Position numbers and translations under genes: made by a program. 64,000 bases of DNA from an uncultured Polaribacter sp. (GTDB lineage: Bacteria > Bacteroidota > Bacteroidia > Flavobacteriales > Flavobacteriaceae), in assembly GCF_947497125.1 (NCBI RefSeq), contig NZ_CANMFI010000003.1, positions 248,001 to 312,000 of the forward strand. The letters are read 5' to 3'. The notes under the pieces were generated by a model that had not been told where the DNA came from, ran no database searches, and worked only from the letters and a program-made list of their open reading frames with translations. Positions 17,927 to 26,444 of the stretch are shown here, piece after piece. The stretch's first letter is position 1. The number at the start of each line of letters is the position of its first letter.

Positions 17927-18424
17927 TTTCAACTGATTTGTAATTTCATAGAGTGTAATAGCCAAACTATGAATTACGTTCATTGATGAATTTCTGCCAT
18001 ACATCGGTATTGCAATTGTTGCATCAACAGTATTTATATTTTTTATTCCGTTTCTTTCGCTACCCAAAAGTAAGACGATTTTCTGATGATTTTTAAAATT
18101 AAAATCTTGAATATCGATACTTTTATCAGTAATTTCTATGCCTATAATTGTATTTCCTTCACTTTTTAATTGCGCAATTAACACTTCAAAATCATCATAA
18201 AACGAATGCGCTACTTGGTTGATTGTGTTTCTGGCTGTATTTACTACTTTTCTATTTTCAATAGTAGGCGAGCTTTCATGAAAATATATTTTTTTTACCC
18301 CAAAACTCTCTGAAATCCGAAAACACATGCCAATATTTTCAGGGGTTCTAATCGCATCACAAACAATTGTTATAGGAAACTCTTTTTGTGTGTTTTCGAT
18401 GTCGTAATGCGTTAATTGTTTCAA
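17924..18424 (-). CDS. TrmH/SpoU-family RNA 2'-O-methyltransferase
   Basis: This 166-residue SPOUT methyltransferase has motif 1 VCDAIRTPENIGMCFRISESFGV, motif 2 LLLGSERNGI, and motif 3 IPMYGRNSSMNVIHSLAITLYE. It lacks the N-terminal substrate-binding domain of larger TrmH proteins, so the target RNA (tRNA or rRNA) is not clear. It follows the AraC gene by 17 bp on the minus strand. Confidence 0.85.
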   Translation of the reverse strand: MKQLTHYDIENTQKEFPITIVCDAIRTPENIGMCFRISESFGVKKIYFHESSPTIENRKVVNTARNTINQVAHSFYDDFEVLIAQLKSEGNTIIGIEITDKSIDIQDFNFKNHQKIVLLLGSERNGIKNINTVDATIAIPMYGRNSSMNVIHSLAITLYEITNQLK

Positions 18425-18441
18425 TTCCTTTTAATTTAATA

Positions 18442-19326
18442 TTATTTATTGATGCTCATTACATACTTTTTTGGAGTGGTGCCAAACTTCTTTTTAAAAG
18501 CAGCTATAAAATGACTTGCAGTGCTGTAACCAACTTGCAGTCCGACTTCGTTTACATTGTAAAGATTACTCTCTAGTAATTTTCTGGCATGCTCCATCTT
18601 ATAATCAAACAAAAAACTAAACACAGTGTCTCCGTAAATTTGTTTAAAACCTTCTTTAAGTTTTTTTAACGTTAAGCCCGTTTCTGATGCCAATTCTTGC
18701 AGACTTGGTGGTTCAGACATTCTAGATATAATGATTTCTTTGGCTCTTCTAATTTTTAATACATTTTGTTCATCAACCAAAAAAGGACAATATTCTGCAT
18801 TTGTAGTTTCATCTTTTTGAAAGTGCAAACTCAACAATTCGTAAATTTTTCCTTTTACATATAGTTCTCTAATAGAACTGTTAATGTTAGAATTTATAAT
18901 TTGCTGCAACACAATAGCAATTGTCGGTTTGATCTCTTGGTCGTCATAAAACTTTCGATTGCTATTTTCATCACTTAAAAAAGGAATGTATCCTGATTCT
19001 TTTGAAAATAGAGAATGAAATTTTTCTATAGAAATTAATAGAGAAACCAATGTTGTTTTGGGTTGAATCTCTAAATTTATAGGCAATACTCTCTGCGGAT
19101 TGTACAACAAAATAGATCTATTATCTAAAACATCAAAAGTATATGCGCCATCATTAAACAGAAATTTAGAGTTTCCTCTTAAACAAAAATGCATTTGTAT
19201 AAAAGTATTGTCTATTTCTCTTACAAAATTCTGAACCTTGTCATTTTCATTCTGAAAATGAAGAACATAAAACCCTTTTTCTAAGGTGATTTCATCAAAA
19301 GAACTTTCTCCGACATTTTTAAACAT
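18442..19326 (-). CDS. AraC-family transcriptional regulator, divergent from hemA
   Basis: The 294-residue protein has a C-terminal AraC/XylS DNA-binding domain with two HTH motifs (SLQELASETGLTLKKLKEGFKQIYG and NVNEVGLQVGYSTASHFIAAFKKKFGTTPKKY). The N-terminal cupin-like region has no close recognisable family. The ATG at 19326 is preferred over TTG at 19332. It is transcribed away from hemA with about 200 bp between starts, which makes hemA a candidate target. The ligand is unknown; iron, heme or a siderophore are guesses. Confidence 0.85.
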   Translation of the reverse strand: MFKNVGESSFDEITLEKGFYVLHFQNENDKVQNFVREIDNTFIQMHFCLRGNSKFLFNDGAYTFDVLDNRSILLYNPQRVLPINLEIQPKTTLVSLLISIEKFHSLFSKESGYIPFLSDENSNRKFYDDQEIKPTIAIVLQQIINSNINSSIRELYVKGKIYELLSLHFQKDETTNAEYCPFLVDEQNVLKIRRAKEIIISRMSEPPSLQELASETGLTLKKLKEGFKQIYGDTVFSFLFDYKMEHARKLLESNLYNVNEVGLQVGYSTASHFIAAFKKKFGTTPKKYVMSINK

Positions 19327-19487
19327 GTGCAACTTTGTTTTTGAATTTTTGTTTATTTAGAATTATTCTATATAAAGCATCTGTAAATTCTTCTTACAAG
19401 TACAAAAATAAGGGTTTTTATGTTTTTTAACTCAAAAAAAACATTAAAAAAACATCTAACGTTATTAAAAATACTTTTTGCGACATT

Positions 19488-19514
19488 TTTATCTTATTGA
19501 AGTTTTTATTTTTG
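19488..19514 (+). promoter_or_regulatory. Candidate promoter for the hemA-hemF series
   Basis: TTG at 19488-19490 and TATTTTTG at 19507-19514 are 16 nt apart, close to the Flavobacterium promoter layout. The hemA ATG lies 17 nt after the -7 element. Confidence 0.5.
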
Positions 19515-19531
19515 TGGCATCTTAACAATTT

Positions 19532-20767
19532 ATGAAAGAATTAGGGCAAGAGCGCTTTTACAATATTGGAGTAAGTTATAAAAAAGCAGATGCAGAAACG
19601 CGTGGTAAGTTTTCTGTGTCTAAAGAAAACCAAATTGCACTTTTAAAAGCGGCAAAAAATAAAGGTATTTCTGGCGCATTTATAATTTCTACCTGCAACA
19701 GAACAGAAATATTTGGTTTTGCAAATAGGCCTTGTTTGTTAATAGAGTTGCTGTGTGATTTCTCTGAAGGAAATGCAGCAGAATTTTCAGATTTTTCTCA
19801 CATATACCAAGATCAACTTGCCATTAATCACTTGTACAGAATTGGTACAGGTTTAGATAGCCAGATATTAGGCGATTATGAAATTGTTGGTCAGTTAAAA
19901 CAATCTTTTAAACTTGCTAAAAAAGTAAAAACAACAAATGCATACACAGAGCGTTTGGTAAACAGTGTTTTACAAGCTAGTAAAAAAGTAAAAAATAAGA
20001 CAAAATTAAGTTCAGGAACTACTTCTGTTTCGTATGCTGCTGTGCAGTACATTATAAAAAATGTTGTAGATTTTGATGCTAAAAACATCGTGGTTTTTGG
20101 TTTGGGAAAAATGGGGAAACATACCTGTAAAAACCTTGCTGAATATACCAATAATAAGCAAGTTTGCTTAATTAATAGAACTGAAGAAAAGGCAGAAGAA
20201 TTTGCAAAAGATTTTCAGGCTATCCGAAACGCTTCCATAGAGAACCTAACAGAAGAAATTGCAAATGCAGATATTTTAATTGTTTCTACCGGAGCCGAAA
20301 AACCAACAGTTACAAAGGCACAGATTGCAGAAGGTAAAGAGCTTTTAATTTTAGATTTATCGATGCCAGAAAATGTTGCGCACAATGTAAATGATCACAA
20401 CAAGGTAACATTGGTTAATGTAGATGCATTATCAAAAATAACAGACGAAACGTTGGCTGTTCGTTTAGCAGAAGTACCCACTGCAGAAAAAATTATAGAG
20501 GCTAACAAATCAGAGTTTAACGATTGGTTAAACCATAGAAGATTTACGCCTGCAATTACAGCGTTAAAAAAATCTCTAGAAAATATTAAGAATGATGAAA
20601 TTAATTTTCAGAAAAAGAAAATTTCTAATTTCGATGAGCAGCAAGCAGAAATCTTAACGTCACGATTCATTCAGAAAATTACAACACAATTTGTAAAGCA
20701 TCTTAAAAATGAAGACACTGCTGTCTCAGAAAGCATAGATGTAATTCAGAAAGTATTTCAATCATAA
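19532..20767 (+). CDS. hemA: Glutamyl-tRNA reductase
   Basis: HemA reduces glutamyl-tRNA(Glu) to glutamate-1-semialdehyde, the first committed step of the C5 heme pathway. The 411-residue protein has the nucleophile Cys55 in FIISTCNRTEIFG, then GLDSQILGDYEIVGQLKQ, the NADPH-binding VVFGLGKMGKHTCKNL, and a C-terminal dimerisation helix region. It is followed 9 bp later by hemCD. It is the first gene of the plus-strand heme series. Confidence 0.96.
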   Translation: MKELGQERFYNIGVSYKKADAETRGKFSVSKENQIALLKAAKNKGISGAFIISTCNRTEIFGFANRPCLLIELLCDFSEGNAAEFSDFSHIYQDQLAINHLYRIGTGLDSQILGDYEIVGQLKQSFKLAKKVKTTNAYTERLVNSVLQASKKVKNKTKLSSGTTSVSYAAVQYIIKNVVDFDAKNIVVFGLGKMGKHTCKNLAEYTNNKQVCLINRTEEKAEEFAKDFQAIRNASIENLTEEIANADILIVSTGAEKPTVTKAQIAEGKELLILDLSMPENVAHNVNDHNKVTLVNVDALSKITDETLAVRLAEVPTAEKIIEANKSEFNDWLNHRRFTPAITALKKSLENIKNDEINFQKKKISNFDEQQAEILTSRFIQKITTQFVKHLKNEDTAVSESIDVIQKVFQS

Positions 20768-20776
20768 CCCAAAGAC

Positions 20777-22366
20777 ATGCAGAAAGTAATTAGAATAGGA
20801 ACTCGTGAAAGTGAATTAGCGCTTTGGCAAGCCAATACAGTAAAAAAAGAATTAGAAGCATTAGGGTATGAAACTGTTTTAGTGCCTATAAAATCTTTAG
20901 GAGATATTGTTTTAGACAAACCTTTGTATGAGTTAGGTGTAACCGGTGTTTTTACAAAAAGTTTAGATGTTGCCATGTTAAACGGCGATATTGATATTGC
21001 TGTACATTCTTTAAAAGATGTGCCAACTGCTTTGCCAGAAGGTATTGTGCAGGCTGCTGTTTTAAAGCGTGGTAATTACAATGATGTGCTTGTTTTAAAA
21101 GGGAATGAAGAATTTTTTGGGCAGCCAAATGGAGTAATTGCAACAGGTAGTTTGCGAAGAAAAGCCATGTGGTTAAACAGGTATCCAACTCATAAAATTG
21201 AAGATTTAAGAGGAAATGTAAATACTCGATTAGAAAAGCTAAAAAATAGTGAAACATGGGATGGAGCTGTTTTTGCTGCTGCTGGTTTAGAAAGATTGGG
21301 CAAAATGCCAGAAGGCACAATAGATCTTTCTTGGATGGTTTCTGCACCGGGACAAGGTGCAATTATGATTGCTGCATTAGAAAAAGACACCTATGTTTTA
21401 GATGCCTGTGAGCAATTAAATCATCATGAAACAAAAGTATGTGTAGGTGTAGAACGTGAGTTTTTACGCTTGCTAGAAGGTGGTTGTACTGCGCCAATAG
21501 GTGCGTTAGCGTATGTGAATTCTAAAACAGAAGAGGTAAATTTTAAAGGAGTTTTGTTAAGTAAAGACGGCTCTAAAAAAATTAAAGTAGAAAAAGCAAT
21601 AAAGCTAGGAAGTCATCACTACTTGGCAAAAGATTGTGCAGATTATATTATCAATAAAGGCGGTAAAGAGCTTATGTTGGCAGATGAAGAGGCAGCTACA
21701 AAGTTGGCTTCTGTTTATTCTACCAAGAAATTATCTGAACTTCAAAAAGAAGTTTTATCAGAATCTTTAGGAGTAGATGATAGCGATTTTATTAAAATAC
21801 GTTTCAATAGGCTTTCTGCTAAAGTAGTTCAAAAAGAAATAGAGAACGTAATTATTACCAGTCAGAATGGTGTAGAGTCACTTTTAAATTCATTTACAAA
21901 AGATGAAATGAATTTTAAAAATATTTTTTGTGTTGGTAGAAGAACCAAAAAATTAATAGAACGTAAGATTGGTAAGGTGCAACATGTTGCTAAAAATGCG
22001 TTAAAATTAGCAGAATACATCTCTAAAAAGACGACTACAAAAAATGCAACTTATTTTTGTAGCAATATTAAAATGGATGTTTTACCAACGTATTTAAAAG
22101 CGAACGATATAGTTGTTGATGAAGTAGAGGCTTATAAAACAATGTTGAGTCCGGTTACAATAGCAGATACTTTTAACGGTGTTTTATTTTATAGTCCGTC
22201 TGGTATAGAAAGCTATTTAGAAATGAACCATACAAACAAAGTTGCTTTTTGTATAGGTGAAACTACTGCTGCGGTTGCTAGAAAACATTTCGAAAAAGTA
22301 GAAGTAGCAAATATGCCAGATGTAGAAAGTCTTCTAGAGTTGGTAAATACATATTATTCAAAATAA
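20777..22366 (+). CDS. hemCD: Fused hydroxymethylbilane synthase / uroporphyrinogen-III synthase
   Basis: At 529 residues this is far longer than HemC alone (about 310). Residues 1 to about 305 are HemC: IGTRESELALWQA, AVHSLKDVPT, TGSLRRKAMW, LRGNVNTRL and Cys237 in GGCTAPIGA, which holds the dipyrromethane cofactor. From about residue 320 the sequence looks like HemD (VIITSQNGVESLL, VDEVEAYKT, VLFYSPSGIESYL, FCIGETTAAVA). One polypeptide would thus make and close the linear tetrapyrrole. No separate hemD is in the cluster. The HemD half is weakly conserved, as in all HemD proteins. Confidence 0.88.
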   Translation: MQKVIRIGTRESELALWQANTVKKELEALGYETVLVPIKSLGDIVLDKPLYELGVTGVFTKSLDVAMLNGDIDIAVHSLKDVPTALPEGIVQAAVLKRGNYNDVLVLKGNEEFFGQPNGVIATGSLRRKAMWLNRYPTHKIEDLRGNVNTRLEKLKNSETWDGAVFAAAGLERLGKMPEGTIDLSWMVSAPGQGAIMIAALEKDTYVLDACEQLNHHETKVCVGVEREFLRLLEGGCTAPIGALAYVNSKTEEVNFKGVLLSKDGSKKIKVEKAIKLGSHHYLAKDCADYIINKGGKELMLADEEAATKLASVYSTKKLSELQKEVLSESLGVDDSDFIKIRFNRLSAKVVQKEIENVIITSQNGVESLLNSFTKDEMNFKNIFCVGRRTKKLIERKIGKVQHVAKNALKLAEYISKKTTTKNATYFCSNIKMDVLPTYLKANDIVVDEVEAYKTMLSPVTIADTFNGVLFYSPSGIESYLEMNHTNKVAFCIGETTAAVARKHFEKVEVANMPDVESLLELVNTYYSK

Positions 22367-22410
22367 AAAAGTAATCTCTAGCAGTATTGATGTCTATATT
22401 ATTTTAGATT

Positions 22411-22470
22411 GAAATAGCAGCGCAGCTTGTAAGAGATATAAGTAGTTCTCGACTGCGCTCGAACTGATAA
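22411..22470. repeat. Structured GC-richer repeat-like element in the hemCD-hemB spacer
   Basis: In an otherwise AT-rich spacer, AGCGCAG (22419-22425) pairs exactly with CTGCGCT (22453-22459). The second arm sits in TTCTCGACTGCGCTCGAA, which is self-complementary at TCGA...TCGA. I recall this word from many flavobacterial intergenic regions, which suggests a dispersed repeat. Confidence 0.55.
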
Positions 22471-22483
22471 AAAGTTTTTGTAA

Positions 22484-23449
22484 ATGTTTAGAACAAGAAG
22501 ATTAAGAAAACACCAAGGAATTAGAAGATTGGTGCAAGAAACAAAACTTTCGGTAGACGATTTTGTATATCCACTTTTTATTGAAGAAGGTACAAATATT
22601 GAAAAAGAAATTGTTTCAATGCCTGGTATCAAACGTTTTTCTTTGGATACTATTTCTAAAGAATTAGACGAGGTTGTTGCTTTAAATATTCCAGCAGTAT
22701 TGTTATTTGGTATTCCTTCTGAAAAAGATGATGAAGGAACAGAAACTTGGAATGATAACGGAATTATGCAACAAGCAATTCGTTTTATCAAAAAGAACTA
22801 TCCGAGTTTATACGTTATTACAGATGTTTGTTTTTGTGAATATACTTCTCACGGACATTGCGGAATTATTCATGACAATGATGTAGATAATGATGCAACT
22901 TTGGTAAATATAGCAAAACAAGTAATTTCGCATGCAAAAGCGGGTGTAGATATGGTAGCGCCGTCAGGAATGATGGATGGCACGATAGATATGATTCGTC
23001 AATCTTTAGACAATTCCGGTTTTGTAAACTTGCCAATTATGGCGTATGCTGTAAAATATGCCTCAGCATTTTATGGCCCTTTTAGAGATGCAGCAGATTC
23101 TGCACCTACTTTTGGAGATCGAAGAACCTATCAAATGGATCCTGCAAATAGAGATGAAGGGTTGCGAGAAGCAACTTTTGATGATCAAGAAGGAGCAGAT
23201 ATTTTAATGGTAAAGCCAGCATTGTCTTATTTAGATATTATCAGAGATTTAAAAAATAATTTCGATCGCCCGATTGCATGTTACAATGTAAGTGGAGAAT
23301 ATGCGATGGTAAAAGCAGCCGCAGAAAAAGGCTGGATTGATGGCGAAAAAGTAATGTTAGAAAGTTTGCTATCTATGAAAAGAGCAGGAGCAGATATTAT
23401 TATTACCTATTTTGCTAAGGAAGCAGCTAGATTGCTGTTGAAGCGTTAA
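22484..23449 (+). CDS. hemB: Delta-aminolevulinic acid dehydratase (porphobilinogen synthase), Zn type
   Basis: HemB condenses two ALA molecules to porphobilinogen. The 321-residue protein has the three-cysteine zinc site [14 protein letters not shown] and the Schiff-base lysines Lys191 (MAYAVKYAS) and Lys244 ([12 protein letters not shown]). These align with Lys195 and Lys247 of E. coli HemB. ATG at 22484 begins the conserved [14 protein letters not shown] segment. It follows hemCD after a 117-bp spacer holding a repeat-like element. Confidence 0.96.
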   Translation: MFRTRRLRKHQGIRRLVQETKLSVDDFVYPLFIEEGTNIEKEIVSMPGIKRFSLDTISKELDEVVALNIPAVLLFGIPSEKDDEGTETWNDNGIMQQAIRFIKKNYPSLYVITDVCFCEYTSHGHCGIIHDNDVDNDATLVNIAKQVISHAKAGVDMVAPSGMMDGTIDMIRQSLDNSGFVNLPIMAYAVKYASAFYGPFRDAADSAPTFGDRRTYQMDPANRDEGLREATFDDQEGADILMVKPALSYLDIIRDLKNNFDRPIACYNVSGEYAMVKAAAEKGWIDGEKVMLESLLSMKRAGADIIITYFAKEAARLLLKR

Positions 23450-23511
23450 ACTGTTTAATTGTGTAACTGAACAATTACACGATTCAAAAACTAAACAATT
23501 ATACAATAAAG
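23450..23511. repeat. Word-like repeat tract in the hemB-hemL spacer
   Basis: The spacer consists mainly of variants of one word: CTGTTTAATTGTGTAACTG, then AACAATTACAC, then AACAATTATACA in the same or inverted orientation. GTGTAA (23461-23466) can pair with TTACAC (23474-23479). Confidence 0.5.
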
Positions 23512-24801
23512 ATGTTTAAAAAATCACAAGAATTATACGAAAAAGGATTGAAAAACCTTGTAGGAGCAGTAAACTCTCCTGTTAGAGCATTTTCATCTGT
23601 TGGCGGAAATCCGTTGTTTATCAAAAAAGCAAAAGGAAGTAAAATTGTAGATGTTGATGACAATGAGTATGTAGATTTAGTAGTTTCTTACGGACCTATG
23701 ATTTTAGGTCACAGACACAAAGCAGTTGAAAAAGCAGCCAAAAAAGCATTAAAAAAAGGCTATTCTTTTGGTGCATCTACAGAAGCTGAAATAAAGTTAG
23801 CAAAAATTGTTTGTGATGCTTTTCCAGAAATGGATAAAGTTCGTTTTGTAAATTCAGGTACAGAAGCGGTTTTAAGCGGAATTCGTTTGGCAAGAGCTTT
23901 TACTGGAAAAGATAAAATTATTAAATTTTCGGGTTGTTATCACGGGCATCAAGATGCATTATTGGTAGCAGCTGGTTCTGGTTTGGCAACATTAAGTTTA
24001 CCGGGCTCTAAAGGAGTGCCAGAAGGAGCTGTAAAAAATACTTTAATTGCAGAATACAATAATTTAGAAAGTGTAAAAGCGCATTTTGAAACCCATGATG
24101 ATATTGCAGGTGTAATTATAGAGCCAATTGGTGGTAATATGGGCGTTGTAATTCCGCAAAACAACTTTTTAAAAGAGCTAAAAGAATTTTTAGAAACTAA
24201 AGGGGCTTTGTTAATTGCAGATGAGGTAATGACAGGTTTTAGATCTATGTTTGGTGGCGCACAAGAAGTATTAGGTGTTACTGCAGATATAACTTGTTTA
24301 GGAAAAGTAATTGGTGGTGGTTTTCCGGTAGGAGCTTACGGAGCAAGAAACGAAATAATGGAACAAGTTGCTCCTTTGGGCGGTATGTACCAAGCAGGTA
24401 CTTTAAGCGGAAATCCAATTGCAATGGCAGGTGGAATTGCAACCTTAACAGAGTTAAAGAGGCAAAATCCATATCAGAAGTTTGAAGAAGTTGGCGCTAT
24501 TTTAGAAGTCATTTTATTAGAGGCTGCAAAAAAGCACAATGTAGATGTAGTGGTAAATCGTTTTGGTTCTATGATGAATCCATTTTTCACCAAATCAAAA
24601 GTGACAAATTTTGAAGAAGCACAAACTTCAGACACCAAAAAATTTGCTGTATTCTTTTGGGAAATGATTAAAAACGGAGTTTTCTTACCGCCAAGTCAGT
24701 TTGAAGCATGGTTTTTAAATTCAGCACTATCAGAGAAGGATATTAAAAAAATTAGTATTGCAGTAGATAAAGCGATGCAAAAAGTAGCTACTAGTTCTTA
24801 A
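23512..24801 (+). CDS. hemL: Glutamate-1-semialdehyde 2,1-aminomutase
   Basis: HemL, a PLP enzyme, converts glutamate-1-semialdehyde to 5-aminolevulinate, following HemA. The 429-residue protein shows GAVNSPVRAF, FVNSGTEAVLSGIRLAR, CYHGHQDALLV, DEVMTGFR, and the PLP lysine Lys265 in CLGKVIGGGFPVGAYG. The length is normal. It precedes the GxxExxY cassette by 75 bp. Confidence 0.96.
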   Translation: MFKKSQELYEKGLKNLVGAVNSPVRAFSSVGGNPLFIKKAKGSKIVDVDDNEYVDLVVSYGPMILGHRHKAVEKAAKKALKKGYSFGASTEAEIKLAKIVCDAFPEMDKVRFVNSGTEAVLSGIRLARAFTGKDKIIKFSGCYHGHQDALLVAAGSGLATLSLPGSKGVPEGAVKNTLIAEYNNLESVKAHFETHDDIAGVIIEPIGGNMGVVIPQNNFLKELKEFLETKGALLIADEVMTGFRSMFGGAQEVLGVTADITCLGKVIGGGFPVGAYGARNEIMEQVAPLGGMYQAGTLSGNPIAMAGGIATLTELKRQNPYQKFEEVGAILEVILLEAAKKHNVDVVVNRFGSMMNPFFTKSKVTNFEEAQTSDTKKFAVFFWEMIKNGVFLPPSQFEAWFLNSALSEKDIKKISIAVDKAMQKVATSS

Positions 24802-24816
24802 TGCTATTATTTATAA

Positions 24817-25288
24817 AATAACCGCAAAGAAACAAAGGGCGCAAAGTTTTAGAAGTAACAACTATGAATTCATATTATGTCTGAAAATGAGATTTCTAAA
24901 ATTATAGTAGACTGTGCATATAAAGTTCACAAATCATTAGGGCCTGGTTTATTAGAAAGTACATACGAGGCATGTTTGTTTTATGAATTGGACAAGAGTA
25001 ATTTGGTTATTCAGAAACAAAAAGTACTACCAGTAGTTTATGATAATTTGAAATTGGAAGCAGGTTATAGGATAGATTTATTGGTTGAAAATAAAGTTAT
25101 TATAGAATTAAAATCAGTTAAAAAATTAGAAGATGTGCATACTGCACAAATGATAACATATTTAAGATTATCAGACTGTAAACTAGGTTTGTTAATAAAT
25201 TTTAATGTAAGTCTAATTAAATATGGGATCAAAAGAATAGTGAACAACTTATAAAACCTTTGCGAACTTTTGTGTCTTCGCGGTTAAT
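24817..25288. mobile_element. Possible GxxExxY cassette bounded by 34-nt imperfect inverted repeats
   Basis: The left arm 24817-24850 contains ACCGCAAAG...GCGCAAAG. The right arm 25255-25288 contains CTTTGCG...CTTCGCGGT. The right arm's reverse complement matches the left at about 27 of 34 positions with one gap. The arms enclose only the GxxExxY gene and lie between hemL and hemE. No transposase is present, so mobility would have to be supplied elsewhere, or the arms may be unrelated to movement. Confidence 0.55.
24877..25254 (+). CDS. GxxExxY family protein (PD-(D/E)XK nuclease-like)
   Basis: The 125-residue protein has the name-giving motif GLLESTY (Gly24, Glu27, Tyr30) and a nuclease-like core: YRIDLLVENKVIIELKSVKKL, matching the D-x(n)-E-x-K pattern. 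The family is sporadically distributed in bacteria and its biological role is not established. It sits in the same direction between hemL and hemE, and no heme-related feature is visible in it. Flanking inverted repeats suggest it arrived as a unit. Confidence 0.88.
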   Translation: MSENEISKIIVDCAYKVHKSLGPGLLESTYEACLFYELDKSNLVIQKQKVLPVVYDNLKLEAGYRIDLLVENKVIIELKSVKKLEDVHTAQMITYLRLSDCKLGLLINFNVSLIKYGIKRIVNNL

Positions 25289-25296
25289 AAAATATT

Positions 25297-26328
25297 ATGA
25301 TAAAAAACGATTTATTTTTAAGAGCCTTAAAAGGAGAAACGGTAGACAGACCACCCGTTTGGATGATGCGTCAGGCAGGTAGATATTTACCAGAATTTCA
25401 AGAGATAAAAAAGAAGTACGATTTCTTTACACGTTGTCAAACACCAGAATTAGCTTCTGAAATTACAGTGCAGCCTATTCGAAGATACGGTATGGATGCT
25501 GCTATTTTGTTTTCAGATATCTTGGTCATCCCACAAGCCATGAATATCGATGTGGAAATGAAACCTAATTTTGGGCCTTATTTGCCAAACCCAGTTCGTA
25601 CACAAAAAGATGTAGACAATGTAATTGTCCCAGATGTAAATGTGGCGTTAGATTATGTGTACCAAGCCATAAAAGCAACCAAAGAAAAACTAAATGATGA
25701 AATTCCGTTAATCGGTTTTGCAGGTTCTCCGTGGACAATTTTATGTTACTGTGTTCAAGGGCAAGGTTCTAAAAACTTCGACAAAGCAAAAGAGTTTTGT
25801 TTTACAAATCCGATTGCAGCGCACCAATTATTACAAAAAATTACCGATACAACGATTGCCTATTTAAAAGCAAAAGTGGCAGCAGGTGTCAATGCAGTTC
25901 AGGTTTTTGATTCTTGGGGCGGTATGTTGTCTCCGGTAGATTATCAAGAGTTTTCTTGGCAATATATTCAGCAAATTATAGATGCTTTAAAAGAGCATGC
26001 ACCCGTAATTGCATTCGGAAAAGGATGTTGGTTTGCCCTAGATACAATGGCAAAATCTGGCGCTGCAGCTTTAGGTGTAGATTGGACGTGTTCTGCTAGA
26101 AATGCCCGTTATTTAACAGGCGGTAACATTACTTTACAAGGTAATTTCGATCCTACAAGACTGTTTTCTCCGCCAGCAGAAATTAAAAAAATGGTCACAC
26201 AAATGATCAATGATTTCGGAAAAGACAAATACATCGTTAATTTAGGTCATGGTATTTTGCCAAACATAGGTTTAGACAATGCCAAAGCTTTTATAGACGC
26301 CGTAAAAGAGTATAAAAGTCCTAATTAA
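25297..26328 (+). CDS. hemE: Uroporphyrinogen decarboxylase
   Basis: HemE removes four carboxyl groups from uroporphyrinogen III to give coproporphyrinogen III. The 343-residue protein begins with the conserved [17 protein letters not shown] and has [37 protein letters not shown] and NLGHGILPN. Length is normal. It is preceded by the GxxExxY cassette and followed after 116 bp by hemF. Confidence 0.96.
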   Translation: MIKNDLFLRALKGETVDRPPVWMMRQAGRYLPEFQEIKKKYDFFTRCQTPELASEITVQPIRRYGMDAAILFSDILVIPQAMNIDVEMKPNFGPYLPNPVRTQKDVDNVIVPDVNVALDYVYQAIKATKEKLNDEIPLIGFAGSPWTILCYCVQGQGSKNFDKAKEFCFTNPIAAHQLLQKITDTTIAYLKAKVAAGVNAVQVFDSWGGMLSPVDYQEFSWQYIQQIIDALKEHAPVIAFGKGCWFALDTMAKSGAAALGVDWTCSARNARYLTGGNITLQGNFDPTRLFSPPAEIKKMVTQMINDFGKDKYIVNLGHGILPNIGLDNAKAFIDAVKEYKSPN

Positions 26329-26335
26329 AAGAAGT

Positions 26336-26432
26336 TAAATTTGGGCGTTCCCTAAAGGTCGCGCTTTCCATTATATCTTTTTGCTTAAAAAAGCAAAAAG
26401 GATGCCATTTCAATCGCTAACGCAAGCACTCG
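26336..26432. repeat. Structured repeat-like element in the hemE-hemF spacer
   Basis: The tract runs from TTGGGCGTTCCCTAAAGG through CCATTATATC to GATGCC and CAATCGCTAACGC. Inside it CTTTTTGCTT (26377-26386) pairs perfectly with AAGCAAAAAG (26391-26400) around an AAAA loop. I recall near-identical word order in intergenic regions of other flavobacteria, which points to a dispersed element. A run of T does not follow the stem, so it is not a standard terminator. Confidence 0.6.
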
Positions 26433-26444
26433 TTATCAAAAAAA

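Noticed and set aside
20952..21362. 136-codon open frame antisense to hemCD
   Set aside because: It has a biased Leu/His/Gln composition typical of antisense frames and lies over conserved HemC motifs.
24817..25288. CRISPR-like or toxin-antitoxin reading of the GxxExxY unit
   Set aside because: There are only two arms in opposite orientation, no spacer array, and no partner antitoxin gene.
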